This document shows, one piece after another, positions 48,921 to 62,373 of a DNA stretch of 64,000 bases; position 1 is the stretch's first letter, and the number at the start of each line of letters is the position of its first letter. The DNA is taken from positions 124,001-188,000 of the forward strand of contig NZ_PITQ01000007.1 in NCBI RefSeq assembly GCF_002834385.1. The letters are read 5' to 3'. The DNA comes from Rahnella sp. AA (lineage in GTDB: Bacteria > Pseudomonadota > Gammaproteobacteria > Enterobacterales > Enterobacteriaceae). The notes under the pieces are model-generated. The model was not told where the DNA came from and ran no database searches. It saw nothing but the letters and a program-made list of their open reading frames with translations. The translations under genes and the position numbers were made by a program.

Positions 48921-50252
48921 AAGCACATTACTCATTCATGCTTTATTGCCGGGTGCTACCGGGCTGTTCCTGCCGGGAAACTAAAAATGGTTGAGGCAGG
49001 CACTCAATTGAATTCCTGCAGTTTTATCTACGGGCTGAAATACCTCAAACGAAAAGGAGCGATTGAGATTGACCCGACATCACTGGGTTTTCTCAACGGG
49101 CGTGACGTTTCGCGAAAGGAAATTTTTCCGGCTAATACGACGCTATTTGGAGGGATCCGCGATGCTGCCCCCGATTCATGGGGGCGGCGAGTTATTGAAG
49201 CAAAATCCCGTTCTCCGGCGAATGCATTACCAGAGTCTGTTTACTTGCTGGAAGCAGGTCCAAACCGGGTTGGCGCCCTGGATATTACGGCAGATGGTGA
49301 ACCTGCACGTGAACTGAGTGGCGCGAGCGACATTCGTTCTTTGTCATATATTCAGGAAACCTTCGATCGTGTCGAACAGGGTGTTTTGGTTCCCGCTAAT
49401 CTTCATCATCTTCTGGATGCAGGTTCCAGTATGGGAGGGATGCGGCCGAAGGCAACGCTTTTGGATCTTGATGAAAGTCACTGGCTGGCGAAATTTTCTT
49501 CGCCCAACGACCGTGGAATGAATATCCCGAAAGTCGAGAGAGCAACACTTGAACTTGCCCGAAAGGCGGGTTTACGTGTTCCCCCCACGCAGCTGAAAGA
49601 GATTGGTGAAAACCGGTTTGCCATGCTGATTAAACGTTTTGATCGTGAAGGAAAAGGGTCTGCAGTCTCACGGCGTCATTTTAACTCGGCGCTGACGTTG
49701 ATGGATTTACATGAGATGGACTCACCGAGAAGCAGTTACGCAGAAATAGCTGATGCGATGAGAAGGCATTTGAATGCTCAGTTTCTCTCGCAAGATCTGA
49801 CAGAACTCTACCGGCGAATGGTGTTTAACATTCTGATCAACAATGATGACGATCATCTCAGAAATCATGGCTTCCTTCTCCATGAGTCTCCCGGGCAGGC
49901 TCCGGTGGAGGGCTCTCAGGAACCCATGGAAAATGTCACGTTGAGTTGGAGGCTAAGCCCGCTTTATGACGTTGTACCTCGCCCGGGCGCTTCATATTCA
50001 CGTTTGCTTCATTTAGGTGTAGGTCAGTACGGACGTGAAGCGACTTTGATTAATGCCCTTTCCTGGTCAGAACGTTTTGGCCTGAACCGGCAGCATGCGA
50101 TCGCGGAAATTGATTCCGTTTGGAAGGCTGTTCGCGAATGGCGAAATTGTTTTGATGAATTTGCTGTGAGTGGGAAAGATATGGATTCAGTAAAAAATGC
50201 CTTTCGGCATGTGCGGGAAATCGGAGGGAAAGAGCTCGGGATTTGTGACTGA
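48910..50252 (+). CDS. HipA-type serine/threonine kinase toxin, frameshifted near the start
   Basis: A HipA-family kinase. The main frame from 48987 has the N-subdomain, the Gly-rich loop DAGSSMGGMRPKATL, the lysine strand WLAKF, the catalytic NNDDDHLRNHGFL and the metal-binding SPLYDVVP. The natural start is at 48910 (MISESTLLIHALLPGAT), in another frame that stops at 48982. One extra G in the GGG at 48961-48963 joins both as PGATGAVPAGKLKMVEAG, giving about 447 residues, the usual HipA length. As sequenced, only an N-truncated protein from 48987 could be made. Confidence 0.82.
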
Positions 50253-50257
50253 ACAGA

Positions 50258-50284
50258 CAAAAAAAAGCGGCCTCTTCGGCCGCC
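50258..50284 (-). terminator. Terminator of malEFG
   Basis: GCGGCC-GAAGA-GGCCGC followed by TTTTTTTTG on the minus strand, about 50 bases after the malG stop. Confidence 0.85.
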
Positions 50285-50336
50285 CAAGACACAGGGAATC
50301 AAACAAATGGAACAAGCGCATTAGCTTTTAAATCAC

Positions 50337-51227
50337 TTAACCTTTCACACCGCCTGCCGTCAGGCCGCCGACCAGCCAGCGTTGGGCTATCAGGAATACC
50401 GCCGTAATCGGGATAGCCGACAGAATCGCCGCAGCCGCAAAGTCGCCCCACAGGTAGTTTTGCGGGTTGAGATATTGCTGCATACCGACCGCCAGGGTGT
50501 AGCTGTTTACGTCACGCAGTAACAACGACGCTACCGGTACTTCGGTAATCGCGGCGATGAATGACAGAATAAAGACTACCGCCAGAATCGGGACGGACAG
50601 CGGCAAAAGTACCAGCCGGAAGGCCTGCCACGGGCTGGCACCGTCCAGCGCGGCGGCTTCTTCCAGCGAGCCGTCGATAGTTTCGAAATACCCTTTGATG
50701 GTCCAGACGTGCAGGGCGATGCCGCCCATGTACGCAAAAATGACGCCGCCGTGGGTGTTCAGCCCGAGGAACGGCACGTAAATGCCGAGGCGGTCGAAGA
50801 GGGCGTATAACGCCACCAGCGACAACACCGCCGGGAACATCTGGAAGATCAGCATCCCTTTGAGCAGTGAACTTTTGCCACGGAATTTCATACGTGCAAA
50901 GGCGTAGGCGCACGTCGTGGAAAGCGCCACGATCCCGACGGCGGTGATCCCGGCGATCTTGATTGAGTTCCACAACCACAGCATCACCGGGAACGGTGGT
51001 GGCGTAATGCTGCCGTCGCCGTTGGTGACCGAAATCCCCAGGGCGAGCTTCCAGTGATCCCACGAGATCTGATCAGGGATGAGGCTGCCCGTCGCGAAGT
51101 TACCCGGCCTCAGGGAGATGGCGAATACCATCAGCAGCGGGAACAGGATCAGCGCCAGAAAGCACAGCAGCAAAAGGTGTGTCACCAGTAATCTGGCTTT
51201 TTGCGACTTTGGTTTAACCATTGGCAT
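50337..51227 (-). CDS. malG: Maltose ABC transporter permease MalG
   Basis: A 296-residue inner-membrane permease with six membrane segments. The EAA loop that contacts MalK is [25 protein letters not shown]. It ends in the [10 protein letters not shown] tail that in E. coli reaches into the binding protein cavity. Follows malF after 13 bases. Confidence 0.96.
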   Translation of the reverse strand: MPMVKPKSQKARLLVTHLLLLCFLALILFPLLMVFAISLRPGNFATGSLIPDQISWDHWKLALGISVTNGDGSITPPPFPVMLWLWNSIKIAGITAVGIVALSTTCAYAFARMKFRGKSSLLKGMLIFQMFPAVLSLVALYALFDRLGIYVPFLGLNTHGGVIFAYMGGIALHVWTIKGYFETIDGSLEEAAALDGASPWQAFRLVLLPLSVPILAVVFILSFIAAITEVPVASLLLRDVNSYTLAVGMQQYLNPQNYLWGDFAAAAILSAIPITAVFLIAQRWLVGGLTAGGVKG

Positions 51228-51240
51228 TTTGTGTTTCTCC

Positions 51241-52785
51241 TTAGTCGAATTTCATACGTGAAGCTTTCAGGTTCACGACAGCCAGCGCGCCAACCAGCAG
51301 GAAGATCAGCGTGGCAATCGCTGCCGCCAGCCCGAAGTCCTGCCCGCCGCCGCCTTCGAAGGCGATGCGGTAGGTGTAACTGACCAGCAAATCGGTATGT
51401 CCGGCCGGTGTGGTGGTGCCGAGCATGTCCGGGCCGCCGTTGGTCAGCAGCTGGATCAGCACGAAGTTATTAAAGTTAAACGCGAAGCTGGCGATCATCA
51501 GCGGCGTCAGCGGTTTGATCAGCAGCGGCAGCGTGATGCGGAAGAAGTTCTGCATCGGCGTCGCGCCGTCCATTGCGGAAGCTTCGTAGAGATCGTCGGG
51601 GATGGCTTTCAGCAGGCCCATGCACAGGATCATCATGTACGGATAACCCAGCCAGGTGTTGACGATAATGATCATACTTTTGGCTGTCATCGGGTCGCTG
51701 AACCACGCCGGTTTGATGCCAAACAGGGCGCTCAGCATCAGGTTGATTTCCCCGAAGCTCTGGTTGAATAACCCTTTGAAAATCAGTATCGAGATAAACG
51801 CCGGTACCGCATACGGCAGGATCAGCAGGATGCGGTACGCCGCTTTGCCTTTCAGCTCTTCCCACTGCACGACGCAGGCAAGCACCATGCCGACGGCCAC
51901 GGTCAGCACCACGGTCAGCAGCGCAAAAACAATCGTCCAGACGAAAATAGACAGGAAGGGTTTCTGAATGCCTTCGTCGTGCAGAACGCGCAGGAAGTTA
52001 CCCCAGCCGATCCCCACGGTAAAACCGGGGCTGAGTTTTTCAGCCTGCCATTCGCCCTGAGCATTCACTGCCTGATAGAAACCGGTGTCCATGTTCGGGC
52101 GGTAAATCGTGCCGGTCTGCACGTTGGTCAGCTGTTTATGATCTTCACCCAGCTTGTACAGCGGCTGCGTGCCGGAGAACTGGCGCAGGGAACTCATGCG
52201 CAGGATCTCGCCGTCAGGCAATTTTGCGGATAACTGGCCGAGCGCCAGACGATTTTGCGTCACTACGCGCAGCCCTGCTTTTTCGGCGGATGGCGGGGTT
52301 TGCGGCAGCATTTCCAGCGTTTTCGGTGCGGAAGCATCGAAAGCAAAGGGCGGCGAAACCAGCGTATCGCGGTCACCGGCTGACGTCAGCGCCAGCTGCC
52401 ATTTGTCTCCTGCCGGGTAGAGAGCGAAATTCAGCGCTTTTCCTCCCTGGAACTCACGTCCCATGAGAACAGACTGCGCACGTTCGAACGTCAGCTGGTT
52501 GGTGCTGCTGTAGTTGGTGAAGGCAATCGCAATAGTGCAAATCAGCGGAAACAGGACAAACAGCCCCATTCCGGCAAGACCGGGGTAAACGTAGCGCCAT
52601 GAATACGCGTGACGGTTACCGTAAATGTATAAGCCGAGGCTGGACAGTATCAGCGTCAGAACGGCAAAAAGGTATTCACCCTGCGCATACATCAGCACGA
52701 TCAGATAACCGGTAAAGCAGGCGAGCAGGCTGATCACCAGCCATTTTAACGCAGTGCTGAACGGCCGTTTTTTTCGAGCAGTCAT
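51241..52785 (-). CDS. malF: Maltose ABC transporter permease MalF
   Basis: A 514-residue permease with eight membrane segments and the large periplasmic P2 loop (about residues 95-275) typical of enterobacterial MalF. The EAA loop reads [23 protein letters not shown]. It pairs with MalG and two MalK to import maltose and maltodextrins. Confidence 0.96.
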   Translation of the reverse strand: MTARKKRPFSTALKWLVISLLACFTGYLIVLMYAQGEYLFAVLTLILSSLGLYIYGNRHAYSWRYVYPGLAGMGLFVLFPLICTIAIAFTNYSSTNQLTFERAQSVLMGREFQGGKALNFALYPAGDKWQLALTSAGDRDTLVSPPFAFDASAPKTLEMLPQTPPSAEKAGLRVVTQNRLALGQLSAKLPDGEILRMSSLRQFSGTQPLYKLGEDHKQLTNVQTGTIYRPNMDTGFYQAVNAQGEWQAEKLSPGFTVGIGWGNFLRVLHDEGIQKPFLSIFVWTIVFALLTVVLTVAVGMVLACVVQWEELKGKAAYRILLILPYAVPAFISILIFKGLFNQSFGEINLMLSALFGIKPAWFSDPMTAKSMIIIVNTWLGYPYMMILCMGLLKAIPDDLYEASAMDGATPMQNFFRITLPLLIKPLTPLMIASFAFNFNNFVLIQLLTNGGPDMLGTTTPAGHTDLLVSYTYRIAFEGGGGQDFGLAAAIATLIFLLVGALAVVNLKASRMKFD

Positions 52786-52852
52786 AGGGAAATCCTTTTA
52801 TTCACGGCGCGGAACCCGTGAGTTCCGCGCCGGTGTTTGCCTTGAAAAGTGC

Positions 52853-54052
52853 TTACTTGGTAATGCGGGTTTCAACGTCTTTCAGCGCCTGCGGCACGGT
52901 CTGGCGGCCATTGACTGCGTTAATGATTGCGCTACGTTCGGCGTACCAGAAGGCGCTCATCTGCGGAATGTTTGGCATAATTTCGCCATTTTTGGAGTTA
53001 GCCATGGTGGCGGCGATGCGCGGGTCTTTCTCCAGCTGTTCCTGATAGGTTTTCAGTGCCACGGCGCCCAGCGGTTTGTCCTTGTTGACCAGAGCCAGGC
53101 CGTCGTTGGTGATCAGATAGTTTTCCAGGAACTCTTTCGCCAGTTCTTTGTTCGGGCTGGCGGCGTTGATCCCGGCGGTCAGCACGCCGACGAACGGTTT
53201 AGACGGTTTGCCGTGGAAGGTGGGCAGCAGCGTCACGCCGTAATTGATTTTGCTCTTGTCGAGGTTTGACCACGCCCACGGACCGTCGATGGTCATGGCG
53301 GTCTGGCCTTTGTTGAACGCGGCTTCAGCAATGGAATAGTCGGTGTCGGCGTTGATGTGCTTGTTCTTCACCAGATCGATGATGAATTGCAGACCGGCCT
53401 GAGAACCTGCGTTATTTACGCCGGTGTCTTTGATGTTGTATTTGCCGTTTTCATACTTGAACGCGTAACCGCCGTCAGCGGCAATGATTGGCCAGGTGAA
53501 GTACGGTTCCTGCAAGTTCCACATGATGGCGCTCTTGCCTTTGGCGCGCAGTTCTTTGTCCAGCGCCGGGATTTCTTCCCAGGTTTTTGGCGCTTCTTTG
53601 ATGATGTCTTTGTTGTAAATCAGCGACAGCGCTTCGACCGCAACCGGGTAGCCGATCAGCTTGCCGTTAAATGTCACGGCGTCCCACGTGAACGGGAACA
53701 GCTTGTCTTTGAAGGCCTGGTCGGGGCTGATTTCCGCCAGCAGGCCGGATTGTGCGTAGCCGCCGAAACGGTCATGCGCCCAGAAGATGATGTCAGGGCC
53801 GCCGCCGGTCGCTGCCACCTGCGGGTATTTTTCTTCCAGTTTGTCCGGATGTTCAACCGTGACTTTAATGCCGGTGTCTTTTTCAAACTTCTTACCGACC
53901 TCCGCCAGACCGTTATAGCCTTTGTCACCGTTGATCCAGATGACCAGCTTTCCTTCTTCTATTTTGGCAAAAGCGGAAGATGACAGCACCAGCGTAGCCA
54001 GCGCCGAGAGAGCCAGTGTTTGTTTCACAATCTTTTTCATGCTGAGGGTCAT
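52853..54052 (-). CDS. malE: Periplasmic maltose-binding protein MalE
   Basis: A 399-residue secreted binding protein. The signal peptide ends at [12 protein letters not shown]. The mature start [32 protein letters not shown] is virtually that of E. coli MalE, and the sugar-contact tryptophans and acidic residues are in place. First gene of malEFG; the ATG at 54052 follows AAAAGGATTGGATT, with a second possible ATG four codons later. The gap to malF is 67 bases. Confidence 0.97.
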   Translation of the reverse strand: MTLSMKKIVKQTLALSALATLVLSSSAFAKIEEGKLVIWINGDKGYNGLAEVGKKFEKDTGIKVTVEHPDKLEEKYPQVAATGGGPDIIFWAHDRFGGYAQSGLLAEISPDQAFKDKLFPFTWDAVTFNGKLIGYPVAVEALSLIYNKDIIKEAPKTWEEIPALDKELRAKGKSAIMWNLQEPYFTWPIIAADGGYAFKYENGKYNIKDTGVNNAGSQAGLQFIIDLVKNKHINADTDYSIAEAAFNKGQTAMTIDGPWAWSNLDKSKINYGVTLLPTFHGKPSKPFVGVLTAGINAASPNKELAKEFLENYLITNDGLALVNKDKPLGAVALKTYQEQLEKDPRIAATMANSKNGEIMPNIPQMSAFWYAERSAIINAVNGRQTVPQALKDVETRITK

Positions 54053-54418
54053 AATCCAATCCTTTTGTATTCAGTTTTTTTAACGTCAGTGACGGAAAAG
54101 ACAGGGTACGACGCCAGTGTGGATTCAACCCGGCGGAGGTTCATCATCCCCCGTTCTACGCCCCCCTCCCTCAGAATGTGATCCCACCAACACTCTCAGG
54201 CGTTATGTGGTTCATTACTCAAAAATATGCTTCGTTTTTTGCCATTCAGATCACGAATTTGATTTTTGGTATGAACTTTCATCCGGTTGCAGAAAACCGT
54301 CATCCTCCCTGCTCCTCCCCCATGAAAAATTTTGTTACGGATGATTACGCTTAGCCGCCAATCCTTCACTCTTCGGTGCATTGAGTTTTCCCGCTGGCAG
54401 CAAGTACAGGAGTTCAGG
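54053..54418. promoter_or_regulatory. malE/malK divergent control region
   Basis: Next to malK, three MalT-type hexamers on the minus strand: 54284-54279 and 54305-54300 (GGATGA) and 54318-54313 (GGAGGA). Next to malE, GGGGGATGATGA (54152-54141) and a weaker GGGAGGGGG (near 54165). TGTGATCCCACCAACA (near 54177) is a half-good CRP site. This is the E. coli layout of MalT boxes at both ends with CRP sites between. About 366 bases, no gene inside. Confidence 0.6.
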
Positions 54419-56852
<2,434 letters not shown>

Positions 56853-56853
<1 letters not shown>

Positions 56854-56977
56854 ACCTCGTCATCCTTCATGCCACTGGTGCGTTGGCTGCGCATCCTCGC
56901 CCCGGTCACGTAGTTGTCTACGCTCCCGGGGACTTGGAGGCTTGCCGCCTTCCTGTGACACGAATGATTTAGAGGTT
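56853..56977. repeat. ERIC element between lamB and malM
   Basis: About 125 bases beginning at the lamB stop: AACCTCGTCATCCTTCATG, GCCCCGGTCACGTAG, CTACGCTCCCGGGGAC and GAATGATTTAGAGGTT. The ends AACCTC/GAGGTT are perfectly complementary. It lies within the malK-lamB-malM transcript. Confidence 0.88.
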
Positions 56978-57077
56978 CGGCTCCTCATTGCAAAACAAAA
57001 GCAGTAAAGAAGATGTGCTGGCTGGCGGATTATCGGTGATGACCGCCAGCTTCAGGGTGATTTCAAAGGAAACAATA

Positions 57078-57977
57078 ATGAAAAAAAATCTGCTGTCACT
57101 GTGTCTGTCGCTGAGCCTGATGGCTGCTGCCCCTGCGGTCGGGCACGCTGCGCAAAATGACGCCAATACGGCACCGGCGATTTCCAGCCAGACCTTACGC
57201 AACCTTTCATGGACGCCGCTGGTTCCGCCAGTGACGCAGGATGTCACGCTCGGAACGTCCAGCGTTCAGATTAATCAGGGTGAAATTCAGGGCGCTGTGG
57301 GCGCGTTTGCGCTGCCTGCCGATCGCGGTTCGCTTGAAATCACGCTGACCAGTATTGCCACCGGCAAAACACTTTATGCGCCGAACGTCTTAGTGCTCGA
57401 TGAGCAGATGCGCCCGGCGGCGTTTTATCCTTCCAGCTATTTCCCGTACCAGAAGCCGGGCATTGTCTCCAGCGACCGTCTGGAAGGCACGCTGAAACTG
57501 ACACCTGCACTGGGTCAGAAACAAATTTACCTGCTGGTTTACACCACTCGTCAGGATCTGGCGGGCACCACGCAGATGACCAACCCGGCGAAAGCCTTTG
57601 CGGCGGGCGTGGGTAACGCTGTGCCGGATATCCCGGATCCGATTGCCCGTCATACCCCGACCGGCACGCTGAGCCTGAAAGTCAGCGCCGAGCAGAAAAG
57701 TGGTAACGTGATGATTGGTCAGATCTTCCCGTCTTCCGCACCGGTTGCGGCAACGCCAGTGGTTGTCGGCAATACCCAACCTGCCGCCGCGCCAGCTGCA
57801 ACGCCTGCGAAGCCAAACGAGCCGATGCTCAGCGATTCTGAAAGCTACTTCAACGACGCGATTAAGAAAGCCGTGAAAGCCGGTGACGTTGATAAGGCCC
57901 TGAAACTGCTGGATGAAGCTGAACGTCTGGGCTCGAAAACCGCCCGTAAAACCTTTATTGAAAGCGTTAAACGGTAA
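57078..57977 (+). CDS. malM: Maltose operon periplasmic protein MalM
   Basis: A 299-residue secreted protein. The signal peptide ends near VGHAAQN. Family blocks: LSWTPLVPPVTQDVTLG, FALPADRGSLEITLTS, FYPSSYFPYQKPG; an Ala/Pro-rich linker (about 220-250) precedes a helical C-terminus. The start is at MKKNLLSLC after AAAGGAAACAAT. Function in maltose metabolism is still unclear; malM mutants of E. coli have little phenotype. Confidence 0.92.
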   Translation: MKKNLLSLCLSLSLMAAAPAVGHAAQNDANTAPAISSQTLRNLSWTPLVPPVTQDVTLGTSSVQINQGEIQGAVGAFALPADRGSLEITLTSIATGKTLYAPNVLVLDEQMRPAAFYPSSYFPYQKPGIVSSDRLEGTLKLTPALGQKQIYLLVYTTRQDLAGTTQMTNPAKAFAAGVGNAVPDIPDPIARHTPTGTLSLKVSAEQKSGNVMIGQIFPSSAPVAATPVVVGNTQPAAAPAATPAKPNEPMLSDSESYFNDAIKKAVKAGDVDKALKLLDEAERLGSKTARKTFIESVKR

Positions 57978-57981
57978 TGTT

Positions 57982-58024
57982 TTCGGCTCTTCCCCTTTGC
58001 AGGGGAGGAGCCGATCGAGTTTTC
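57982..58024 (+). terminator. Terminator of malK-lamB-malM
   Basis: CGGCTCTTCCCC and GGGGAGGAGCCG arms with loop TTTGCA, followed by GAGTTTTCTT. Confidence 0.7.
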
Positions 58025-58075
58025 TTCATATCACCTATTTGTTACTCTGCTGTTAATAAGTTCAGCGGGGTATTT

Positions 58076-58915
58076 ATGGCGTCTGCAAACTGGGTCGATT
58101 TGTCGAAAGATAAAGACAGCGGGATCGAAACGATCCACGCCCATTTTGAAGGCCATGCTTACGATCCGCACTGGCACGACAGCTATTTAGTCGGCGTCAC
58201 GCAGCAGGGGTTGCAGCAGTTCAGCTGTCGTCGTCAGAAGCATCGGAGCCTGCCGGGCAAAGTGTTTATGCTCGAACCGGGCGAAATCCATGACGGTGAC
58301 GCCGTGCAGCCCGGCGGTTTCACCTATCACATGTTGTATCTTGACCCGCAATGGCTCAGCCGTGAACTGACGGCGCGGCGCGATTCCCTTTCTTCTGCCG
58401 GTGATCCGAGTTTCGAAAAAACCTTAGCGCACGATCCGCGTCTGGCGCAGGCCACATCGCTGGCGTTTCAGGCGCTGCATGGCAAAGAGCTGCGCATTGT
58501 CCGCCAGACGGCGCTCGACGGTTTGCTGAGCGCGCTGGGCGGGCATCTCACCTGGCAACCGCCGCAGCCGCAACAATTCTCGCCGTGGTCACGCATTGCG
58601 CACCGCGCGCGGGAATATCTGCATGCGCATCTGCACGAAGATATGGGTCTGGAACAGCTGGCAGCCGCCACCGGCGAAAATCGTTTTGTGGTCAGCCGCG
58701 CGTTTAAAGCTGAATTCGGATTGCCGCCGCATGCGTATTTTATTCAGCTAAAACTGACCTGTGCCCGTGACGGGCTGGCGTCAGGCCGGACACCGGCGGC
58801 GGTTGCCGCAGATTTAGGTTTTGCCGATCAGAGCCATCTCGGGCGCTGGTTCCGCCGCGCTTACCAGCTCACGCCCGCGAATTACCGGCGCTTGTGCACA
58901 AATCTTCCAGATTGA
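58076..58915 (+). CDS. AraC-family regulator beside a DUF2000 gene
   Basis: A 279-residue regulator with an AraC-type cupin N-terminus (HAYDPHWHDSYLVGVTQQG, with the His cluster of small-ligand sensors) and two C-terminal HTH motifs (MGLEQLAAATGENRFVVSRAFKAEFG and AVAADLGFADQSHLGRWFRRAYQLTP). Start at MASANWVDL after AGCGGGG. It is followed 49 bases later by the DUF2000 gene on the same strand, probably its target. Inducer unknown. Confidence 0.85.
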   Translation: MASANWVDLSKDKDSGIETIHAHFEGHAYDPHWHDSYLVGVTQQGLQQFSCRRQKHRSLPGKVFMLEPGEIHDGDAVQPGGFTYHMLYLDPQWLSRELTARRDSLSSAGDPSFEKTLAHDPRLAQATSLAFQALHGKELRIVRQTALDGLLSALGGHLTWQPPQPQQFSPWSRIAHRAREYLHAHLHEDMGLEQLAAATGENRFVVSRAFKAEFGLPPHAYFIQLKLTCARDGLASGRTPAAVAADLGFADQSHLGRWFRRAYQLTPANYRRLCTNLPD

Positions 58916-58964
58916 AAAAAACCGGCAGGCTAAGCTCAGGGTTCAACCAGACCGGAGCTTAATC

Positions 58965-59402
58965 ATGAATACGCCTGCAACACTTATTTCTTCTTCGCCT
59001 GAACGCTGTGTGATCGTCATCAACCGGCAACTGGCCGCCGGACACGCCGCCAATGCCGCTGCGGTGCTGGCGCTGACGCTCGGACAACGCCACCCGTCGC
59101 TGGTGGGAGCGCCGCTGATAGATGCCGATAATCGCGAGCATCCGGGTCTGATCCCGATTGGTATCAGCGTGCTGGTTGCCGACAGCGAACAGCTCACACA
59201 ACTTCATCAGCACGTGCTGAATGATGATGAAATGGACGGCATTATTTTTCCGGTGGAAGGGCAGCGAACCACGGATTACGCGGCTTTTCGTGAAGCGGTC
59301 GCTATCGTGCCGACCGGCAGTTTAGAGTTGCTGGGTATCGCGCTGGCAGGGAAAAAGAAAATCGTCAGAAAGCTGACCGGAAAACTCGGGCTGCTGGGCT
59401 GA
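58965..59402 (+). CDS. DUF2000 family protein
   Basis: A 145-residue protein of the DUF2000 family, which has a peptidyl-tRNA hydrolase-like fold. ERCVIVINRQLAAGHAANAAAVLALTLGQRHP is the conserved N-terminal block (residues 12-43) and DGIIFPVEGQRTTDYAAFREAV the central one. The start follows CCGGAGCTTAATC. The AraC/DUF2000 pair recurs in proteobacteria. No biochemical role is known to me. Confidence 0.8.
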   Translation: MNTPATLISSSPERCVIVINRQLAAGHAANAAAVLALTLGQRHPSLVGAPLIDADNREHPGLIPIGISVLVADSEQLTQLHQHVLNDDEMDGIIFPVEGQRTTDYAAFREAVAIVPTGSLELLGIALAGKKKIVRKLTGKLGLLG

Positions 59403-59404
59403 AT

Positions 59405-59438
59405 TTGTCATTTAACCGTCACACTTTCTCTCTATTCT
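59405..59438 (+). promoter_or_regulatory. Strong Pho box and -10 of the acid phosphatase gene
   Basis: TTGTCAT-TTAA-CCGTCAC (59405-59422) matches both PhoB half-sites at six and six of seven bases with the correct four-base spacer. TATTCT (59433-59438) is placed ten bases further, the usual PhoB promoter geometry. Predicted transcription start about 59445. Confidence 0.75.
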
Positions 59439-59463
59439 CCTGATATTCAAAAAATATCAGGAG
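59437..59463 (+). promoter_or_regulatory. Perfect 11-bp inverted repeat over the transcription start and ribosome site
   Basis: CTCCTGATATT and AATATCAGGAG separated by CAAAA. The right arm contains the AGGAG ribosome site of the phosphatase gene. If RNA starts upstream of 59437 it would hide that site in a hairpin; if it starts near 59445, as the Pho box predicts, the left arm is mostly lost and the repeat is better explained as a DNA operator. Confidence 0.6.
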
Positions 59464-59470
59464 TTTCATC

Positions 59471-60169
59471 GTGCGTAAGTCACTTGTCGCTTTACTGCTT
59501 TTCACTCTGGGTTCGACGTTTGTTGTTCAGGCTGCCGATGAGGCTAAGCCATTCATCACCTCCGAACAGCTTGATCTGACGAAGTATTTGCCTGCACCAC
59601 CGGCCGATGATTCCGCTCAGACCAAAGCCGAACTGAAAGAATTGCTGGAAATTCAGGCGACCCGTACGCCGGAACAGGAAAAAGCGGCAATCGCCGATGC
59701 TGAAGAAAATGTCTGGCGTTACGCTGATGTGATGGGCCCGGATTTTACAGCCGAAAAACTGCCAAAAACTGCTGCACTGTTTGACCGCATAGTCGCGACG
59801 GAAGACGTGGTAGACGACCATGCCAAGAAAGCGTTTAACCGCCCGCGCCCGTATATGCTGGATGAGCAGATTCATCCGCTGCTGAAAAAATCCAAATCCG
59901 GTTCATGGCCTTCCGGGCACTCCACCATCGGCTACCTGATGGCGACCGTGCTGGGTGAAATGGTGCCGGAAAAACGTAATGCGCTGTTCACCCGCGCTGC
60001 CGGTTATGCCGAAAATCGCCTGGTGGCAGGTTTCCATTACCGTTCTGATACCGTGATGAGCCGTACCGGTGCCGCGCTGATTGCGCAGAGAATTTCTGAA
60101 GAGCCTGAATTCAAAGCTGAGTTTGACGCCGCAAAATCTGAGCTGCGCGCACAGATGGGTCTGAAATAA
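59471..60169 (+). CDS. Secreted class A-type (PAP2) acid phosphatase
   Basis: A 232-residue periplasmic non-specific acid phosphatase of the PhoN/PAP2 family. Signal peptide about 1-21 (VVQA/ADEAK). The active-site motifs are K119-x6-R126-P127, PSGH at 147-150 and R183-x5-H189-x3-D193. The usual Ser before R183 is Asn here. GTG start seven bases after CAGGAG. Under a Pho box, so likely scavenges phosphate during starvation. Confidence 0.88.
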   Translation: MRKSLVALLLFTLGSTFVVQAADEAKPFITSEQLDLTKYLPAPPADDSAQTKAELKELLEIQATRTPEQEKAAIADAEENVWRYADVMGPDFTAEKLPKTAALFDRIVATEDVVDDHAKKAFNRPRPYMLDEQIHPLLKKSKSGSWPSGHSTIGYLMATVLGEMVPEKRNALFTRAAGYAENRLVAGFHYRSDTVMSRTGAALIAQRISEEPEFKAEFDAAKSELRAQMGLK

Positions 60170-60344
60170 CCGCTTTTCTCCCCGGCAATATACCTACCTC
60201 TGAAGCGTTACATTCAACAATGTAACGCTTTCATTTTATGAAGATTCTCTGGAAGACATCGCGCAAATCCCTGTTTTGCCTCTTGGTCTGTTTCGCACCT
60301 TTCCGGTAAAGTGGTCTGCGCATAACAGGCTGAGGAAAGCACAA

Positions 60345-60830
60345 ATGGAATACAGATTTAAGCGGATAGATTCACCGGTCGGATTACTCACGCTGGTGGC
60401 AAAAGGCGACAAGCTGGCGGCTATTTTGTGGGAATGTGAAATTGACGGGCGGGTGAAACTGGGCGACATGTTGGAGGATACGGCATTCCCTATTTTGCTG
60501 AAAACCGAACAACAGCTGAATGAATATTTCGCGGGCCAGCGTATGTGCTTTGAGCTGGATCTCGACTTCACCGGCACCGAATTTCAGAAAGAAGTCTGGG
60601 CTGCGCTGCTGGAAATTCCGTTTGGTGAAACCCGCAGTTACAGCGAAATCGCCTGTCGTATTGGCCGCCCGAAAGCCGTCCGCGCAGTGGGAGCTGCCAA
60701 TGGCCGCAATCCGATTTCCATTGTCGCGCCGTGCCATCGCGTGATTGGTGCGTCCGGAAAACTCACTGGTTTTGCCGGCGGGCTTGAGAATAAAGCGCTA
60801 TTACTGAAACTTGAAGGGCGCAAACCGTAG
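60345..60830 (+). CDS. ogt: Methylated-DNA--protein-cysteine methyltransferase
   Basis: A 161-residue suicide alkyltransferase that repairs O6-alkylguanine. The acceptor is C130 in the PCHRV motif, with VRAVGAANGRNP and the RxxxR-type recognition helix just before. It has the length of Ogt rather than the two-domain Ada. The start at MEYRFKRID follows TGAGGAAAGCA. Constitutive DNA repair in the cytoplasm. Confidence 0.92.
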   Translation: MEYRFKRIDSPVGLLTLVAKGDKLAAILWECEIDGRVKLGDMLEDTAFPILLKTEQQLNEYFAGQRMCFELDLDFTGTEFQKEVWAALLEIPFGETRSYSEIACRIGRPKAVRAVGAANGRNPISIVAPCHRVIGASGKLTGFAGGLENKALLLKLEGRKP

Positions 60831-60922
60831 GTGCTTTACCAGGGGAATAAATTGCTTGATGTCCGCTTGTAAGTCGATGCATAGTCAAAAAATAAGCAGT
60901 AAATAAAAACAACATCACTTAG

Positions 60923-62284
<1,362 letters not shown>

Positions 62285-62307
62285 ACGCGAGTGCTGATTG
62301 CACAAAC

Positions 62308-62335
62308 AAAAAAGCCACCTGTACAGGTGGCTTTT
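62308..62335. terminator. Bidirectional terminator between gdhA and the dehydratase gene
   Basis: AAAGCCACCTGTACAGGTGGCTTT is a perfect palindrome with A and T runs on both sides, between convergent genes. Confidence 0.88.
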
Positions 62336-62373
62336 AAAAATATGTCAGCAACAGGGCTGGCAGGATAAGTGAT

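Noticed and set aside
53357-53983. A 208-codon open frame antisense to malE
   Set aside because: Shadow of malE, which is nearly identical to the known protein.
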